Positions 49,210-57,779 are shown, numbered from the stretch's first letter. The stretch is 64,000 nucleotides of DNA from UBA7672 sp034439955 (GCA_034439955.1 JAWXBJ010000090.1:28943-92942); one strand, 5' to 3'. The notes: generated from the sequence alone by a model not told the origin. Program-made: numbers and translations.

Positions 49210-50430
49210 ATGAAGCATCTGGCAGCTTTCGAGGATGTGATCCAGGACATCCGTTCCGAGGGTCGCTATCGCGTCTTCATCGATCTCAAGCGTCATCGGG
49301 GCAGGTTTCCGCTTGCGTCGGTCCGCCATGAAGACGGGCGCGAGCAGGACGTCACGGTGTGGTGCTCCAACGACTACCTGGGAATGGGGCAGGATCCGGA
49401 CGTCATCCAGTCCATGCATGAGGCTGTAGACGCTTTCGGCGCAGGATCCGGCGGCACCCGTAACATATCCGGTACGACGCGCTATCACGTCGATCTCGAG
49501 CGCGAATTGGCCAGCCTGCATGGCAAGGAAGCGGCGCTGCTGTTCACCTCAGGCTATGTCTCGAACGATGCGACCCTGTCGACGCTGGCCAAGATCATGC
49601 CCAACGTCATCATCTATTCCGACGAACTCAACCACGCCTCGATGATCGAGGGGATCAAGCGCGCCAACTGCGCCAAACGGATTTTCCGCCACAACGATGT
49701 GGGGCATCTGCGCGCCCTGATCGGGAACGATCCGGCGGAATCCCCCAAGGTCATCGCCTTCGAGTCCGTCTATTCGATGGATGGCGACGTCGCCCCTCTG
49801 GCCGCGCTTTGCGACATCGCCGACGAGTTCGACGCGATCACCTATCTCGACGAGGTCCATGCCGTGGGGATGTACGGCCATGAAGGCGCCGGTGTCGCCC
49901 AGCGCGATGGGGTGATGGACCGCATCACGATCTGCGAGGGCACGCTGGCGAAAGGGTTTGGCGTGATGGGGGGCTATATCGCCTCCCGGACCGTCGTCAT
50001 CGACGCCATCCGGTCGATGGCCCCGGGGTTCATCTTCTCGACGTCGACATGTCCCGTACTCGCGGCAGGCGCCCTTACATCCATCCGCAAGCTCCGCGGT
50101 CCTGCGGGTGTGGATCTGCGCACACAGCATCAGGCCAAGGCGGAAATGCTGCGGCAGAAGCTGGTGGCCGCCCGGCTGCCGGTCATGATCACCGACACGC
50201 ACATCGTTCCGTTGCTGGTGGGCGATGCGGAGCGCTGCAAGGCGCTGTCGGACACGCTCCTGTTCGATTTCGGCGTCTATGTGCAGCCGATCAACTATCC
50301 GACCGTCCCCAAGGGGACCGAAAGGCTGCGGTTCACGCCCTCGCCGCATCATACCGAGGCGATGATGGATGATCTGGTCGCGGCGCTGCTCGCAATCTGG
50401 GCGCAGCTTGGCCTCAAGCGCGCCGCCTGA
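49210..50430 (+). CDS. hemA: 5-aminolevulinate synthase
   Basis: PLP enzyme joining glycine and succinyl-CoA, the committed haem step in alphaproteobacteria. 406 residues from ATG 49210 (MKHLAAFEDVIQDIRSEGRYRVF), which aligns in length with known enzymes. The frame is open upstream with ATG 49186 and TTG 49144 (the latter with a close aaggag), so up to 22 extra residues cannot be excluded. GSGGTRNISGTTRYH, TYLDEVHAVGMYG and the PLP lysine K248 in GTLAKGFGVMGGYIAS are intact. The glycine used here is linked to the nearby glyA. Confidence 0.95.
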   Translation: MKHLAAFEDVIQDIRSEGRYRVFIDLKRHRGRFPLASVRHEDGREQDVTVWCSNDYLGMGQDPDVIQSMHEAVDAFGAGSGGTRNISGTTRYHVDLERELASLHGKEAALLFTSGYVSNDATLSTLAKIMPNVIIYSDELNHASMIEGIKRANCAKRIFRHNDVGHLRALIGNDPAESPKVIAFESVYSMDGDVAPLAALCDIADEFDAITYLDEVHAVGMYGHEGAGVAQRDGVMDRITICEGTLAKGFGVMGGYIASRTVVIDAIRSMAPGFIFSTSTCPVLAAGALTSIRKLRGPAGVDLRTQHQAKAEMLRQKLVAARLPVMITDTHIVPLLVGDAERCKALSDTLLFDFGVYVQPINYPTVPKGTERLRFTPSPHHTEAMMDDLVAALLAIWAQLGLKRAA

Positions 50431-50445
50431 TCCGGTCGGAGAGCC

Positions 50446-50688
50446 ATGCCAGACGATCCGGACCACGAGATCTTGCTGGAGTACAACCGTATCGGCCCGG
50501 TGATGGAAGTTCGCGCGGTGTCGGGAACGGATGGGTTGGAAATCAGATTTGCTGTACCGGCCCGTACCGCGAGGGCTGATGTGGAGCAACTGGCCCGGAA
50601 CAAGCTCTCCTATGCTCGCGGCAGGAGCGATAATCTGGCGCCCTCGCCAACCTCCAGGGCCGGCCCGCGCGGCGGAATTCTTGTTTGA
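50446..50688 (+). CDS. Small conserved protein downstream of hemA (DUF6898-like)
   Basis: 80 residues. ILLEYNRIGPVMEVRAVSGT, a strand-strand-helix start, then VEQLARNKLSYARGR. A small protein of this pattern (EILFEFxxxGxxxxVxAID, then LxRxAxxKLxxxLAR) follows hemA in many alphaproteobacteria and is sometimes listed as DUF6898; function unknown. It begins 15 bases after the hemA stop and is probably co-transcribed. Confidence 0.7.
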   Translation: MPDDPDHEILLEYNRIGPVMEVRAVSGTDGLEIRFAVPARTARADVEQLARNKLSYARGRSDNLAPSPTSRAGPRGGILV

Positions 50689-50706
50689 GGATGATTGTCC
50701 AATTCG

Positions 50707-50750
50707 CCAGACCCTACAGGGACCCAGGCCCTACAAGGGGGCCAGACCCC
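50707..50750. repeat. Short imperfect direct repeats
   Basis: Ccagaccctacaggga (50707-50722) and ccaggccctacaaggg (50724-50739) are imperfect 16-base direct repeats with a 17-base period, followed by a third partial copy ccagacccc (50742-50750). They lie in the 152-base gap between the small gene after hemA and the MucR-like gene, whose transcripts converge here. No gene was seen in the gap. Confidence 0.5.
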
Positions 50751-50840
50751 AAAATGGACGGGGTGCTGAGTGAGCCGCGCGCGATTGTGGTCGTGGCTAT
50801 CGAATCCCTCAGGCGCTGACTGAACGAATGCCGGTCGGCG

Positions 50841-51272
50841 TCACGGCGTTTTCCGCACGCCTCGACCAAGCCCGATTTTTTTCGCGAACTCTGACCGTCG
50901 CTCCGTATAGCTCGGCGCGACCATCGGATAGTCAGGCGCAAGGCCCCAGCGCCGACGATACTCATCAGGCGACATGTCGTAGCGCGAGTGCAGGTATCGC
51001 TTGAGCATCTTGAGCTTCTTGCCGTCTTCGAGGCAAATAATATAATCGTTGGTGATCGATTTTCCGATGTTAACCGCAGGCTTTGGCTTGTCCTCGACCT
51101 TCAGTTCACGCGCCTTCGACAAGCTCGCGACTGTTTTATGAACCGAGCGAATGACGTCAGGCAGACCCTCAGTTGTAACTGGATTGTTCGATACAAACGA
51201 CGAGACAATCTCAGAAGTTATACGGAGGATTTCGTCATTCGATAGTTCAAACAAGTCTGATGATTCATTCAT
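50841..51272 (-). CDS. MucR/Ros-family transcriptional regulator, zinc ligands altered
   Basis: 143 residues from the ATG at 51272. The MucR layout is clear: an N-terminal oligomerisation region, then AVNIGKSITNDYIICLEDGKK, RRRWGLAPDYPMVAPSYTERR and AKKIGLGR. In classical Ros the zinc is bound by Cys2His2; here C80 is kept, the second ligand position is D83, and the two histidine positions hold Y93 and Y98. It therefore falls with the Ml-type homologues that fold without zinc. MucR proteins are H-NS-like silencers of AT-rich DNA. An ORF extension to 51344 was rejected. Confidence 0.88.
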   Translation of the reverse strand: MNESSDLFELSNDEILRITSEIVSSFVSNNPVTTEGLPDVIRSVHKTVASLSKARELKVEDKPKPAVNIGKSITNDYIICLEDGKKLKMLKRYLHSRYDMSPDEYRRRWGLAPDYPMVAPSYTERRSEFAKKIGLGRGVRKTP

Positions 51273-51480
51273 CGCATCTACCCAGCCCGCCCCATCGACC
51301 AGAGATAGAGGCTTAATTAGACGAAAAATCAACCACTTTACCAAGCGCGTCTACGTAACTTGGAAGATATACTGATTCTGGCTCAAATATGCGTCAAAAC
51401 GCCCTGCAATGACCGAGCTTGCCAACCTTGCATGAAGGCCCTATCGCCGACCTGATCACCCGAAACGCTCGGAGGGGGCC

Positions 51481-52791
51481 ATGGGCCATTCGAATCCGCA
51501 GGCCGGATCCCAGCAACGCTCCTTTTTTTCGACCAGCCTCAACGAGGCGGATCCCGCCGTCGGCGAAGCGATTTCGTTCGAACTTGGCAGACAGGTTCAA
51601 CAGATAGAGCTGATCGCTTCGGAGAACATCGTCTCACGCGCCGTAATGGAGGCGCAGGGCTCGGTTTTGACGAACAAGTATGCCGAGGGCTATCCCGGAA
51701 AGCGCTATTATGGCGGCTGCGAGTTCTTCGACGAGATCGAGAATCTGGCAATCGCCCGCGCCAGGAAGCTGTTTTCTGCAGGTTTTGCGAACGTCCAGCC
51801 CAATTCGGGCAGCCAGGCCAACCAGGCTGTCTTTCAGGCGCTGCTGAAACCCGGTGATGCAATTCTGGGCATGAGCCTCGACGCCGGCGGGCATCTTACC
51901 CACGGAGCGTCGCCCAACCAGTCCGGCAAGTGGTTCGCAGCTCACCAGTACGGTGTCCGGCGGCAGGATGGACGCATAGACCTCGACGAGGTCGAAAGGC
52001 TGGCTTTGGAGGTGAGACCAAAGCTGATCATCGCGGGCGGGTCGGCCTATTCTCGGGTGATCGACTTTGCGGCGTTCCGTGCGATCGCCGACAAGGTTGG
52101 CGCGATCTTCATGGTCGATATGGCGCACTTCGCCGGCCTCGTCGCGGCTGGTCTTCATCCAAATCCGCTGGCCGATGCGCATGTTGTCACCACGACGACC
52201 CACAAGACCCTTCGCGGCCCGCGCGGGGGGATGGTTCTGACGAACGACGAGAAGGTTGCGAAGAAAATCAACTCAGCCGTCTTTCCGGGGATCCAGGGCG
52301 GACCTCTGATGCATGTGATCGCCGGCAAGGCCGTCGCGTTCGGCGAGGCGCTGCGTCCGGAATTCAGACTCTACGCGCAACGTGTCATCGACAATGCGCG
52401 CATGCTTGCCCAGACCCTCGAAACCGGCGGCGTCGATATCGTGTCGGGCGGCACCGACACCCATCTCGCCCTCGTCGATCTCCGGCCCAAGGGCGTCAAG
52501 GGTAATGCGGCCGAGAAGGCGCTGGAGCGCGCCTTCATCACCTGCAACAAGAATGGCGTGCCGTTCGATCCCGAAAATCCCACTGTTACGTCCGGCGTCC
52601 GCGTCGGCTCTCCCGCCGCCACGACGCGTGGATTTGGGGAGACGGAGTTCCGCCAGGTGGGGCTGTGGATGGTTGAGATCATCGACGCGCTGGCGGCAGG
52701 GGGCGACACTTCCGCCGTCGAATTCAAGGTCCGCGAGGAGGTCACGGCCCTGACCGCTCGTTTCCCGATTTACGGCGCCGCCTGGAGCTGA
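51481..52791 (+). CDS. glyA: Serine hydroxymethyltransferase
   Basis: PLP enzyme converting serine + THF to glycine + methylene-THF. 436 residues. YAEGYPGKRYYGGCEFFDEI, FVDMAHFAGLVAAG-like MVDMAHFAGLVAAGLHPNPL and the PLP lysine K242 in TTTTHKTLRGPRGGM are present. A gagggggcc site precedes ATG 51481. The N-terminus is about 13 residues longer than E. coli GlyA. Glycine supply links it to the adjacent hemA; nrdR follows after 4 bases. Confidence 0.96.
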   Translation: MGHSNPQAGSQQRSFFSTSLNEADPAVGEAISFELGRQVQQIELIASENIVSRAVMEAQGSVLTNKYAEGYPGKRYYGGCEFFDEIENLAIARARKLFSAGFANVQPNSGSQANQAVFQALLKPGDAILGMSLDAGGHLTHGASPNQSGKWFAAHQYGVRRQDGRIDLDEVERLALEVRPKLIIAGGSAYSRVIDFAAFRAIADKVGAIFMVDMAHFAGLVAAGLHPNPLADAHVVTTTTHKTLRGPRGGMVLTNDEKVAKKINSAVFPGIQGGPLMHVIAGKAVAFGEALRPEFRLYAQRVIDNARMLAQTLETGGVDIVSGGTDTHLALVDLRPKGVKGNAAEKALERAFITCNKNGVPFDPENPTVTSGVRVGSPAATTRGFGETEFRQVGLWMVEIIDALAAGGDTSAVEFKVREEVTALTARFPIYGAAWS

Positions 52792-52795
52792 ACCT

Positions 52796-53278
52796 TTGCG
52801 GTGCCCGTTTTGCGGCTTTGCGGACTCGGTCGTCAAGGACAGCCGGCCCGCCGAGGAAGACACGGCCGTGCGCCGCCGCCGGGGCTGCCTGAAATGCGAC
52901 GGGCGATTCACGACCTTTGAGCGTGTCCAGCTCCGCGAGCTGATGGTGGTGAAACGCGACGGCCGGCGCAACGTGTTCGAGCGCGAGAAGCTCCGGCGCT
53001 CTCTCACCATCGCTCTGCAGAAGCGTCCCGTGACCGAGGAACAGCTCGACCAGATGATTTCTGGCATTGTGCGCCGCCTCGAGAACATGGGCGAGCCCGA
53101 AGTGCCGACGTCGGCCATTGGCGAGATGGTGATGACAAGCCTGGGCGGCCTCGATCCTGTCGCCTATGTGCGTTACGCCTCGGTCTACAAGGACTTCAAA
53201 TCGCCCTCCGATTTCGCTCGCTTCATCGAGGATGCTCTGGCGCGGCGCGAGATGGACGACGGCGAGCGCCAGAAATGA
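52796..53278 (+). CDS. nrdR: Transcriptional repressor NrdR, TTG start
   Basis: Nucleotide-sensing repressor of ribonucleotide reductase genes. 160 residues from TTG 52796, the only start giving the family beginning MRCPFCGFADSVVKDSR. The zinc ribbon uses C3, C6, C31 and C34; the ATP-cone domain covers about residues 49-139 (VVKRDGRRNVFEREKLRRSL). Starts 4 bases after glyA and ends overlapping the next gene by four bases, the classic glyA-nrdR-rib arrangement of Hyphomicrobiales. Confidence 0.95.
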   Translation: MRCPFCGFADSVVKDSRPAEEDTAVRRRRGCLKCDGRFTTFERVQLRELMVVKRDGRRNVFEREKLRRSLTIALQKRPVTEEQLDQMISGIVRRLENMGEPEVPTSAIGEMVMTSLGGLDPVAYVRYASVYKDFKSPSDFARFIEDALARREMDDGERQK

Positions 53279-53967
53279 CGGCCGGCACGGTGATCGTCGG
53301 GTCGCGCCCATCCGTCACGCTGAAGATCGCGACGTCGCTGGATGGGCGTATCGCGACGGCTTCCGGAGAAAGCAAGTGGATCACCGGGCCCGAAGCGCGC
53401 TTCGAAGCGCATCGACTGCGCGCCGCCCATGACGCTGTCATCGTCGGCTCGGAAACCGTGCTTACCGACGATCCCGAACTGACGGCGCGGCTTGATCCGG
53501 CGCCCGACCGCCAGCCGCTTCGCATCGTCGCCGACAGCCGGGGCCGCGTGCCGGCGAGCGCCAGGCTCTTCGCCACCCTGGAGATTGGGCCGGTCGCCAT
53601 CGCGACTCTGGAGACAACCGACCTTGATGTGCGCTGGCCGTCCGCGCGCGGGCTGCAGTTCTGGATGTTGCCGCCGGACCCGGTCAGCGGCAGCGTCTCC
53701 CTCCCTGATTTGCTTGACTCGGCCACGCGTGCCGGCGTGACGTCCCTCATGGTCGAGGGCGGCGGCAGGCTTTCCGCGTCCTTCGTGCGCGCCGGGCTGG
53801 TGGACCGCATCGAATGGTTCCGTGCGCCGATCCTGCTGGGCGGGGACGGGCGAGAGTGTATCGCCGGGCTGGGCTTGGAGAATCTCGTCGCGGCGCCCAC
53901 CTTCGCGCGAAGCGGAGTGCGGCCCGTTGGGCAGGACCTTTGGGAAAGCTATGAGCGGAAAACCTGA
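53275..53967 (+). CDS. ribD: Riboflavin-specific reductase domain protein (RibD C-terminal domain only)
   Basis: 230 residues comprising only the RibD_C (dihydrofolate-reductase-like) reductase: VTLKIATSLDGRIATASGES near the start, WITGPEARFEAHRLRAAHDA, and SLMVEGGGRLSASFVRAGLVD. Normal RibD is about 360-380 residues with an N-terminal zinc deaminase carrying HAE and PCxxxGxxxPC motifs; neither is present, and there is no room because the start overlaps nrdR by four bases. It sits in the ribD position of the nrdR-ribD-ribE-ribB-ribH operon, so a reductase role in riboflavin synthesis is likely, with the deaminase elsewhere. Confidence 0.85.
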   Translation: MTAGTVIVGSRPSVTLKIATSLDGRIATASGESKWITGPEARFEAHRLRAAHDAVIVGSETVLTDDPELTARLDPAPDRQPLRIVADSRGRVPASARLFATLEIGPVAIATLETTDLDVRWPSARGLQFWMLPPDPVSGSVSLPDLLDSATRAGVTSLMVEGGGRLSASFVRAGLVDRIEWFRAPILLGGDGRECIAGLGLENLVAAPTFARSGVRPVGQDLWESYERKT

Positions 53968-53970
53968 GCC

Positions 53971-54591
53971 ATGTTCACCGGTCTCGTAACCGACATTGGC
54001 CGCATCGCCTCCATCGAGGATCGCGTTGGCCTTCGCCGTCTCACGGTCGCATCGCGCTATCCGGTGACGTCCCTGCAGCCCGGCGCTTCCGTCATGCACT
54101 CAGGCGTCTGCCTCACGCTTGTGGAGTTCGGCCCCGACGATGAAGGATCGTGGTGGACGGTCGAGGCCATACCCGAGACGTTGTCGCGCACGACGCTTGG
54201 CCGATTGGTCGCCGGGTCGCCGGTAAACCTGGAACTGTCGCTCAGGCTCGGAGACGAACTCGGCGGCCATCTCGTGTCGGGCCATATTGACGGAATGGGC
54301 GAAATCCTCGCCGTTGCCCAGGAAGGCGAGAGCTGGCGGATGCGAATCGGCATGGCGCCCGGGCTGGCGGGATTCATTGCCGAGAAAGGCTCCATCGCTG
54401 TCGATGGTGTTTCCCTGACCGTCGCGGCTGTCGGACGCGACGCCGGCGCCGACTGGTTTGATATCACCGTCATCCCGCATACGCTGAAGGTGACCACGCT
54501 GGGCGATGCGAAAGCCGGCGGCTGGGTCAATCTGGAAGTGGACATGCTCGCGCGGTATGTGGCGCGCACGCTTGAGGTGCAAGGCCGATGA
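53971..54591 (+). CDS. ribE: Riboflavin synthase alpha subunit
   Basis: Dismutes two 6,7-dimethyl-8-ribityllumazine molecules to riboflavin. 206 residues built of two similar halves: MFTGLVTDIGRIASIEDRVG starts the first and GHLVSGHIDGMGEILAVAQE the second; VGASVMHSGVCLTL-like GASVMHSGVCLTLVEFG and EKGSIAVDGVSLTVAAVG mark the equivalent loops. Three bases after ribD. Confidence 0.95.
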   Translation: MFTGLVTDIGRIASIEDRVGLRRLTVASRYPVTSLQPGASVMHSGVCLTLVEFGPDDEGSWWTVEAIPETLSRTTLGRLVAGSPVNLELSLRLGDELGGHLVSGHIDGMGEILAVAQEGESWRMRIGMAPGLAGFIAEKGSIAVDGVSLTVAAVGRDAGADWFDITVIPHTLKVTTLGDAKAGGWVNLEVDMLARYVARTLEVQGR

Positions 54592-54616
54592 GAGACGCTT
54601 CGCAATGAGAGACGCT
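54588..54616 (+). repeat. Tandem 12-bp repeat at the ribE/ribB junction
   Basis: ATGAGAGACGCT occurs at 54588-54599 and again at 54605-54616 (period 17, so the two copies are in different frames). The first copy includes the ribE stop codon; the second provides the ribB start. It looks like a small duplication at a start/stop overlap. Confidence 0.7.
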
Positions 54617-55756
54617 CCGATGACGCACGATTTCAGCGCGGCGATTTCTCCCATCGAGGAAATCGTCGAGGAGGCGCGCAATGGCCGGATGTACATTCTC
54701 GTCGATGCCGAGGCCCGCGAGAACGAGGGCGATCTGATCATTCCATCGCAATTCGCGACGCCGGCGCAGGTCAATTTCATGGCCAAGCATGGCCGGGGCC
54801 TGATCTGTCTCGCCCTGACGCGCGACCGCGCCGGCACGCTTGAACTCGACATGATGGCGCGCGAGAACCGGGAAAGCATGAAGACGGCGTTCACGGTCTC
54901 GATTGAGGCAAGGGAAGGCGTTACCACCGGCATATCGGCCCACGACCGGGCTCACACCATCGCGGTCGCCGTCGATCCCACCAAGGGCGCGAACGACATC
55001 GTCTCGCCCGGACACATTTTTCCACTGGTGGCGCGCGAGGGTGGCGTGCTGGTGCGCGCGGGCCATACCGAAGCCAGCGTGGACATATCGCGCCTGGCCG
55101 GCCTCGCCCCGTCCGCCGTGATCTGCGAGATCATGAACGACGACGGCTCGATGGCGCGACTGCCGGAGCTTGTAAGCTTCGCCCAGCTCCACGGCATGAA
55201 GATCGGCACCATCGCGGACCTGATCTCCTGGCGCCGGCGTCATGACCGCTTCCTTGAACGCCGCATAGAGGCGGATTTCGACAGCGCCTATGGTGGAAAG
55301 TTCCGTGTTGTCGTCTTCCGCAACACGCTCGACGGAGCGGAACACGTTGCCGTCGTGAAGGGGCGGATTACCGGCGAGACGCCCACGCTGGTGCGGGTTC
55401 ACCGGGTCGATTTTCTCGCCGATTTCCTCGGCGAGGCAGGTGAGCGCGAGGGGCTGGTCAAGCGCGCCATGACCCGGCTGGCCGCGAGCGGTATTCCCGG
55501 CGTCGCGATTTTCGTCCGCATGGGGATGGGCGAGGACATCGCCCGTTCCCTCGGGGACGTCCAGGCCGCCAAGGCCGCCCATGTCGAGGGCGCCCATCCG
55601 CTGCGGGAATATGGCGTCGGGGCGCAGATCCTGAAGGATCTCGGAGTCCGCCGCATGATCCTGATGAGCAATACGCGCCCCAACCAGCTTCCCGGCCTTG
55701 ACGGATACGGGCTGACGGTCGAGGGCTGGCGCAGGATCGATGCAGACGAGGATTAG
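54605..55756 (+). CDS. ribB: 3,4-dihydroxy-2-butanone 4-phosphate synthase with degenerate GTP cyclohydrolase II domain (RibBX type)
   Basis: 383 residues. The N-terminal RibB domain (about 1-215) is intact: DAEARENEGDLIIPSQFATP, GRGLICLALT, GHIFPLVAREGGVLVRAGHTEA and MNDDGSMARLPEL. The C-terminal RibA-like domain lacks the zinc-binding CxxGxxxxxxxCxC motif, having RITGETPTLVRVHRVDFLAD there, and so is probably not an active cyclohydrolase; such RibBX proteins are known. Two starts are possible (54605 and 54620). ribH begins directly after the stop. Confidence 0.9.
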   Translation: MRDAPMTHDFSAAISPIEEIVEEARNGRMYILVDAEARENEGDLIIPSQFATPAQVNFMAKHGRGLICLALTRDRAGTLELDMMARENRESMKTAFTVSIEAREGVTTGISAHDRAHTIAVAVDPTKGANDIVSPGHIFPLVAREGGVLVRAGHTEASVDISRLAGLAPSAVICEIMNDDGSMARLPELVSFAQLHGMKIGTIADLISWRRRHDRFLERRIEADFDSAYGGKFRVVVFRNTLDGAEHVAVVKGRITGETPTLVRVHRVDFLADFLGEAGEREGLVKRAMTRLAASGIPGVAIFVRMGMGEDIARSLGDVQAAKAAHVEGAHPLREYGVGAQILKDLGVRRMILMSNTRPNQLPGLDGYGLTVEGWRRIDADED

Positions 55757-56209
55757 ATGTCCGCACCCAGAAGCGATGCCGCGAGCGTCCTCATCGTCAC
55801 GTCGCGCTACTATGCCGACATCGCAGCGGAACTCGAAGCCGGAGTGACCAACGCCCTCGACGCCGCCGGCGTCGGGCATGAATTCCTGGTGGTGCCGGGC
55901 GCCTTCGAAATCCCCGGCGCGATCGCGCTGGCGTCCCAGGTTCAGGAGTTCGACGGCTTCGTCGCGCTCGGCTGCGTGATCCGTGGCGAGACCAGCCATT
56001 ATGATCTCATCTGCGGCGAGGTCGCTCGCGGCCTGATGGACCTTTCGCTATCCGGCGTTCCGGTCGGCTTCGGCGTCCTTACGTGCGAGAACGAGGACCA
56101 GGCCAGGGTGCGGGCGGATCGCAAGCAGAAAAACAAGGGGCGCGAAGTCGTCGAGGCGGTCCTTCGCATGATCGCGCTCTCACGCACCTTCGGAGACATC
56201 GAAGCGTGA
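55757..56209 (+). CDS. ribH: 6,7-dimethyl-8-ribityllumazine synthase
   Basis: Condenses the RibB product with the pyrimidine from the RibD branch. 150 residues, normal length. SRYYADIAAELEAGVTNAL, VPGAFEIPGAIALASQ and RGETSHYDLICGEVARGL with the catalytic His are intact. ATG immediately follows the ribB stop; the stop overlaps the nusB GTG start. Confidence 0.95.
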   Translation: MSAPRSDAASVLIVTSRYYADIAAELEAGVTNALDAAGVGHEFLVVPGAFEIPGAIALASQVQEFDGFVALGCVIRGETSHYDLICGEVARGLMDLSLSGVPVGFGVLTCENEDQARVRADRKQKNKGREVVEAVLRMIALSRTFGDIEA

Positions 56210-56715
56210 CGGGCGCCCAGAAGGCCTTGTCGCCTGAAGCCGAACGGGCGCTGCGCAAGGCGCGCCGGTCCGGGGCCAGGCTCGCGGCGATCCAGGCGCT
56301 CTATCAGATGGAACAGACGGGACAGAGCGCGCGCTCCGTCGTTGCGGATTTTCTCGACGACCGGCTGGGGCTTGGCGAGGCCGGCGCGCCGATCGAGGAG
56401 GCCGACCCGGACCTCTTCAGGACGATCGTGACCGGCGTGGTCGATCGTCAGGACGACGTGGACCGGGCGATCATGAAACGCCTCGCCGAGGGCTGGAAGA
56501 TGGACCGCCTGGATGCGACCTCGCGGGCCATACTGCGCGGCGCGGTCTATGAACTGGTCGCGAACACCAGCCTGCCCCCGCAGATCATCCTCGATGAGTA
56601 TGTCTCGATCGCCCACGCCTTCTTCGAAGGGGCGGAGCCCAAATTCGTCAACGGCCTGCTGGATGCTGTCTCCCGCGATGTGCGTGGCCCGCACTCCGGC
56701 GCACCCTGCGCCTGA
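56206..56715 (+). CDS. nusB: Transcription antitermination protein NusB, GTG start
   Basis: Forms a complex with S10 (rpsJ at 12670) that binds boxA RNA in rRNA transcripts. 169 residues from GTG 56206 overlapping the ribH stop by four bases; the frame also runs upstream inside ribH but without family similarity. SGARLAAIQALYQMEQTGQS and AILRGAVYELVANTSLPPQI are the family blocks. ribH-nusB-thiL is a common order. Confidence 0.94.
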   Translation: MTGAQKALSPEAERALRKARRSGARLAAIQALYQMEQTGQSARSVVADFLDDRLGLGEAGAPIEEADPDLFRTIVTGVVDRQDDVDRAIMKRLAEGWKMDRLDATSRAILRGAVYELVANTSLPPQIILDEYVSIAHAFFEGAEPKFVNGLLDAVSRDVRGPHSGAPCA

Positions 56716-56720
56716 AGGCG

Positions 56721-57698
56721 ATGGATGAGTTCGACCTCATCCGGAAGTGGTTTGTTCCCCTCGCCCTGTCGCCAGGCGCCGACAATCTGCTCGACGACGT
56801 CGCCGAGATCGTACATGGCGGATCGCGGCTGATCGCGACGACGGACGCGATCGTCGAGGGTGTGCATTTTCTGCCGGACGATCCGATCGAGACGGTGGCG
56901 GCCAAGCTGGTCAGGGTCAATGTTTCCGACATCGTCGCCAAGGGCGCTGTTCCTGACGGCGCCTTCCTCACCCTGGTCTGGCCCCGGTCGCGGCCCGTTG
57001 CGGGAATCGAGGGCTTTGCTTTGCGCCTGGGGGAGGAACTGGCGGCGAGGGGCGCATACCTTCTGGGCGGCGACACCAGTTCGACGACGGGCCGGCTGAC
57101 CCTGTCCCTGACGCTCCTGGGTCGGTGCGGGGCGCGTGGTCCAGTCCGTCGTTCGGGCGCAAGCGCGGAAGATGACCTCTGGGTCACCGGCGATATCGGC
57201 GAGGGCTGGCTGGGACTCCAGGCTGCGCGCGGCAAGCTACCGATGCTGATGCCGGTCGAGCGTGCGCGTCTCGTCGAGCGCTACCGCGTTCCCGAGCCCC
57301 CTGTGGCGCCATTCGCTTCCGTGATTGCGGCGCATGCAACGGCCTCGATCGACGTGTCCGACGGCCTCGTCGCGGATGCCGGCCATGTCGCCAGAGCTTC
57401 CGGGCTGGCGCTTGTCATCGACTGCAGGGACATGCCATTCAGCGAGGCAGCCCGATCCTGGCTGGCGACAGGACGCCGATCCGGTATCGCAAAGCTCCTG
57501 ACCGGCGGAGACGATTACCAGACTTTGTTCACCGCGACGACGACAAGGCGCGACGCCGTCCGTGAGGCGTGCGACGCGATCGGTGTCAAGGTCAGTCGCA
57601 TCGGTCGGGCAGAATCGGGCGAAGGCGTGCGCCTCTTGCATGGCCCCGGCTCAGTCTCCCTCATGTCAAGGGGCGGCTGGCGGCATTTCGGCGCGTAG
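56721..57698 (+). CDS. thiL: Thiamine-monophosphate kinase
   Basis: Phosphorylates thiamine monophosphate to thiamine diphosphate. 325 residues. MDEFDLIRKWFVPLALSPGA start, DDVAEI metal site, TTDAIVEGVHFLPDDP, LGGDTSSTTGRLTLSLTLLG and IDVSDGLVADAGHVARAS are the PurM-like ATP- and metal-binding blocks. Five bases after nusB. No TPP riboswitch is visible, which fits its place inside an operon. Confidence 0.95.
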   Translation: MDEFDLIRKWFVPLALSPGADNLLDDVAEIVHGGSRLIATTDAIVEGVHFLPDDPIETVAAKLVRVNVSDIVAKGAVPDGAFLTLVWPRSRPVAGIEGFALRLGEELAARGAYLLGGDTSSTTGRLTLSLTLLGRCGARGPVRRSGASAEDDLWVTGDIGEGWLGLQAARGKLPMLMPVERARLVERYRVPEPPVAPFASVIAAHATASIDVSDGLVADAGHVARASGLALVIDCRDMPFSEAARSWLATGRRSGIAKLLTGGDDYQTLFTATTTRRDAVREACDAIGVKVSRIGRAESGEGVRLLHGPGSVSLMSRGGWRHFGA

Positions 57699-57779
57699 AT
57701 AGGGGCGTACTCCTGAACGCCGGTTGCTTAAACGCCTCTCAACCAATCTCGCGCAGGGTCCAGGGAGAAGGAGCCACCC

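Noticed and set aside
50701..50760. CRISPR-like repeat array
   Set aside because: Only two imperfect 16-base copies and a partial third with no spacers of regular length; no cas genes in the window.
54588..54625. FMN riboswitch before ribB
   Set aside because: Only 13 bases separate ribE and ribB, and the conserved RFN-element segments are absent here and before nrdR/ribD.
54527..55999. 490-codon minus-strand frame under ribB/ribH
   Set aside because: Shadow frame across two well-supported genes of the riboflavin operon.
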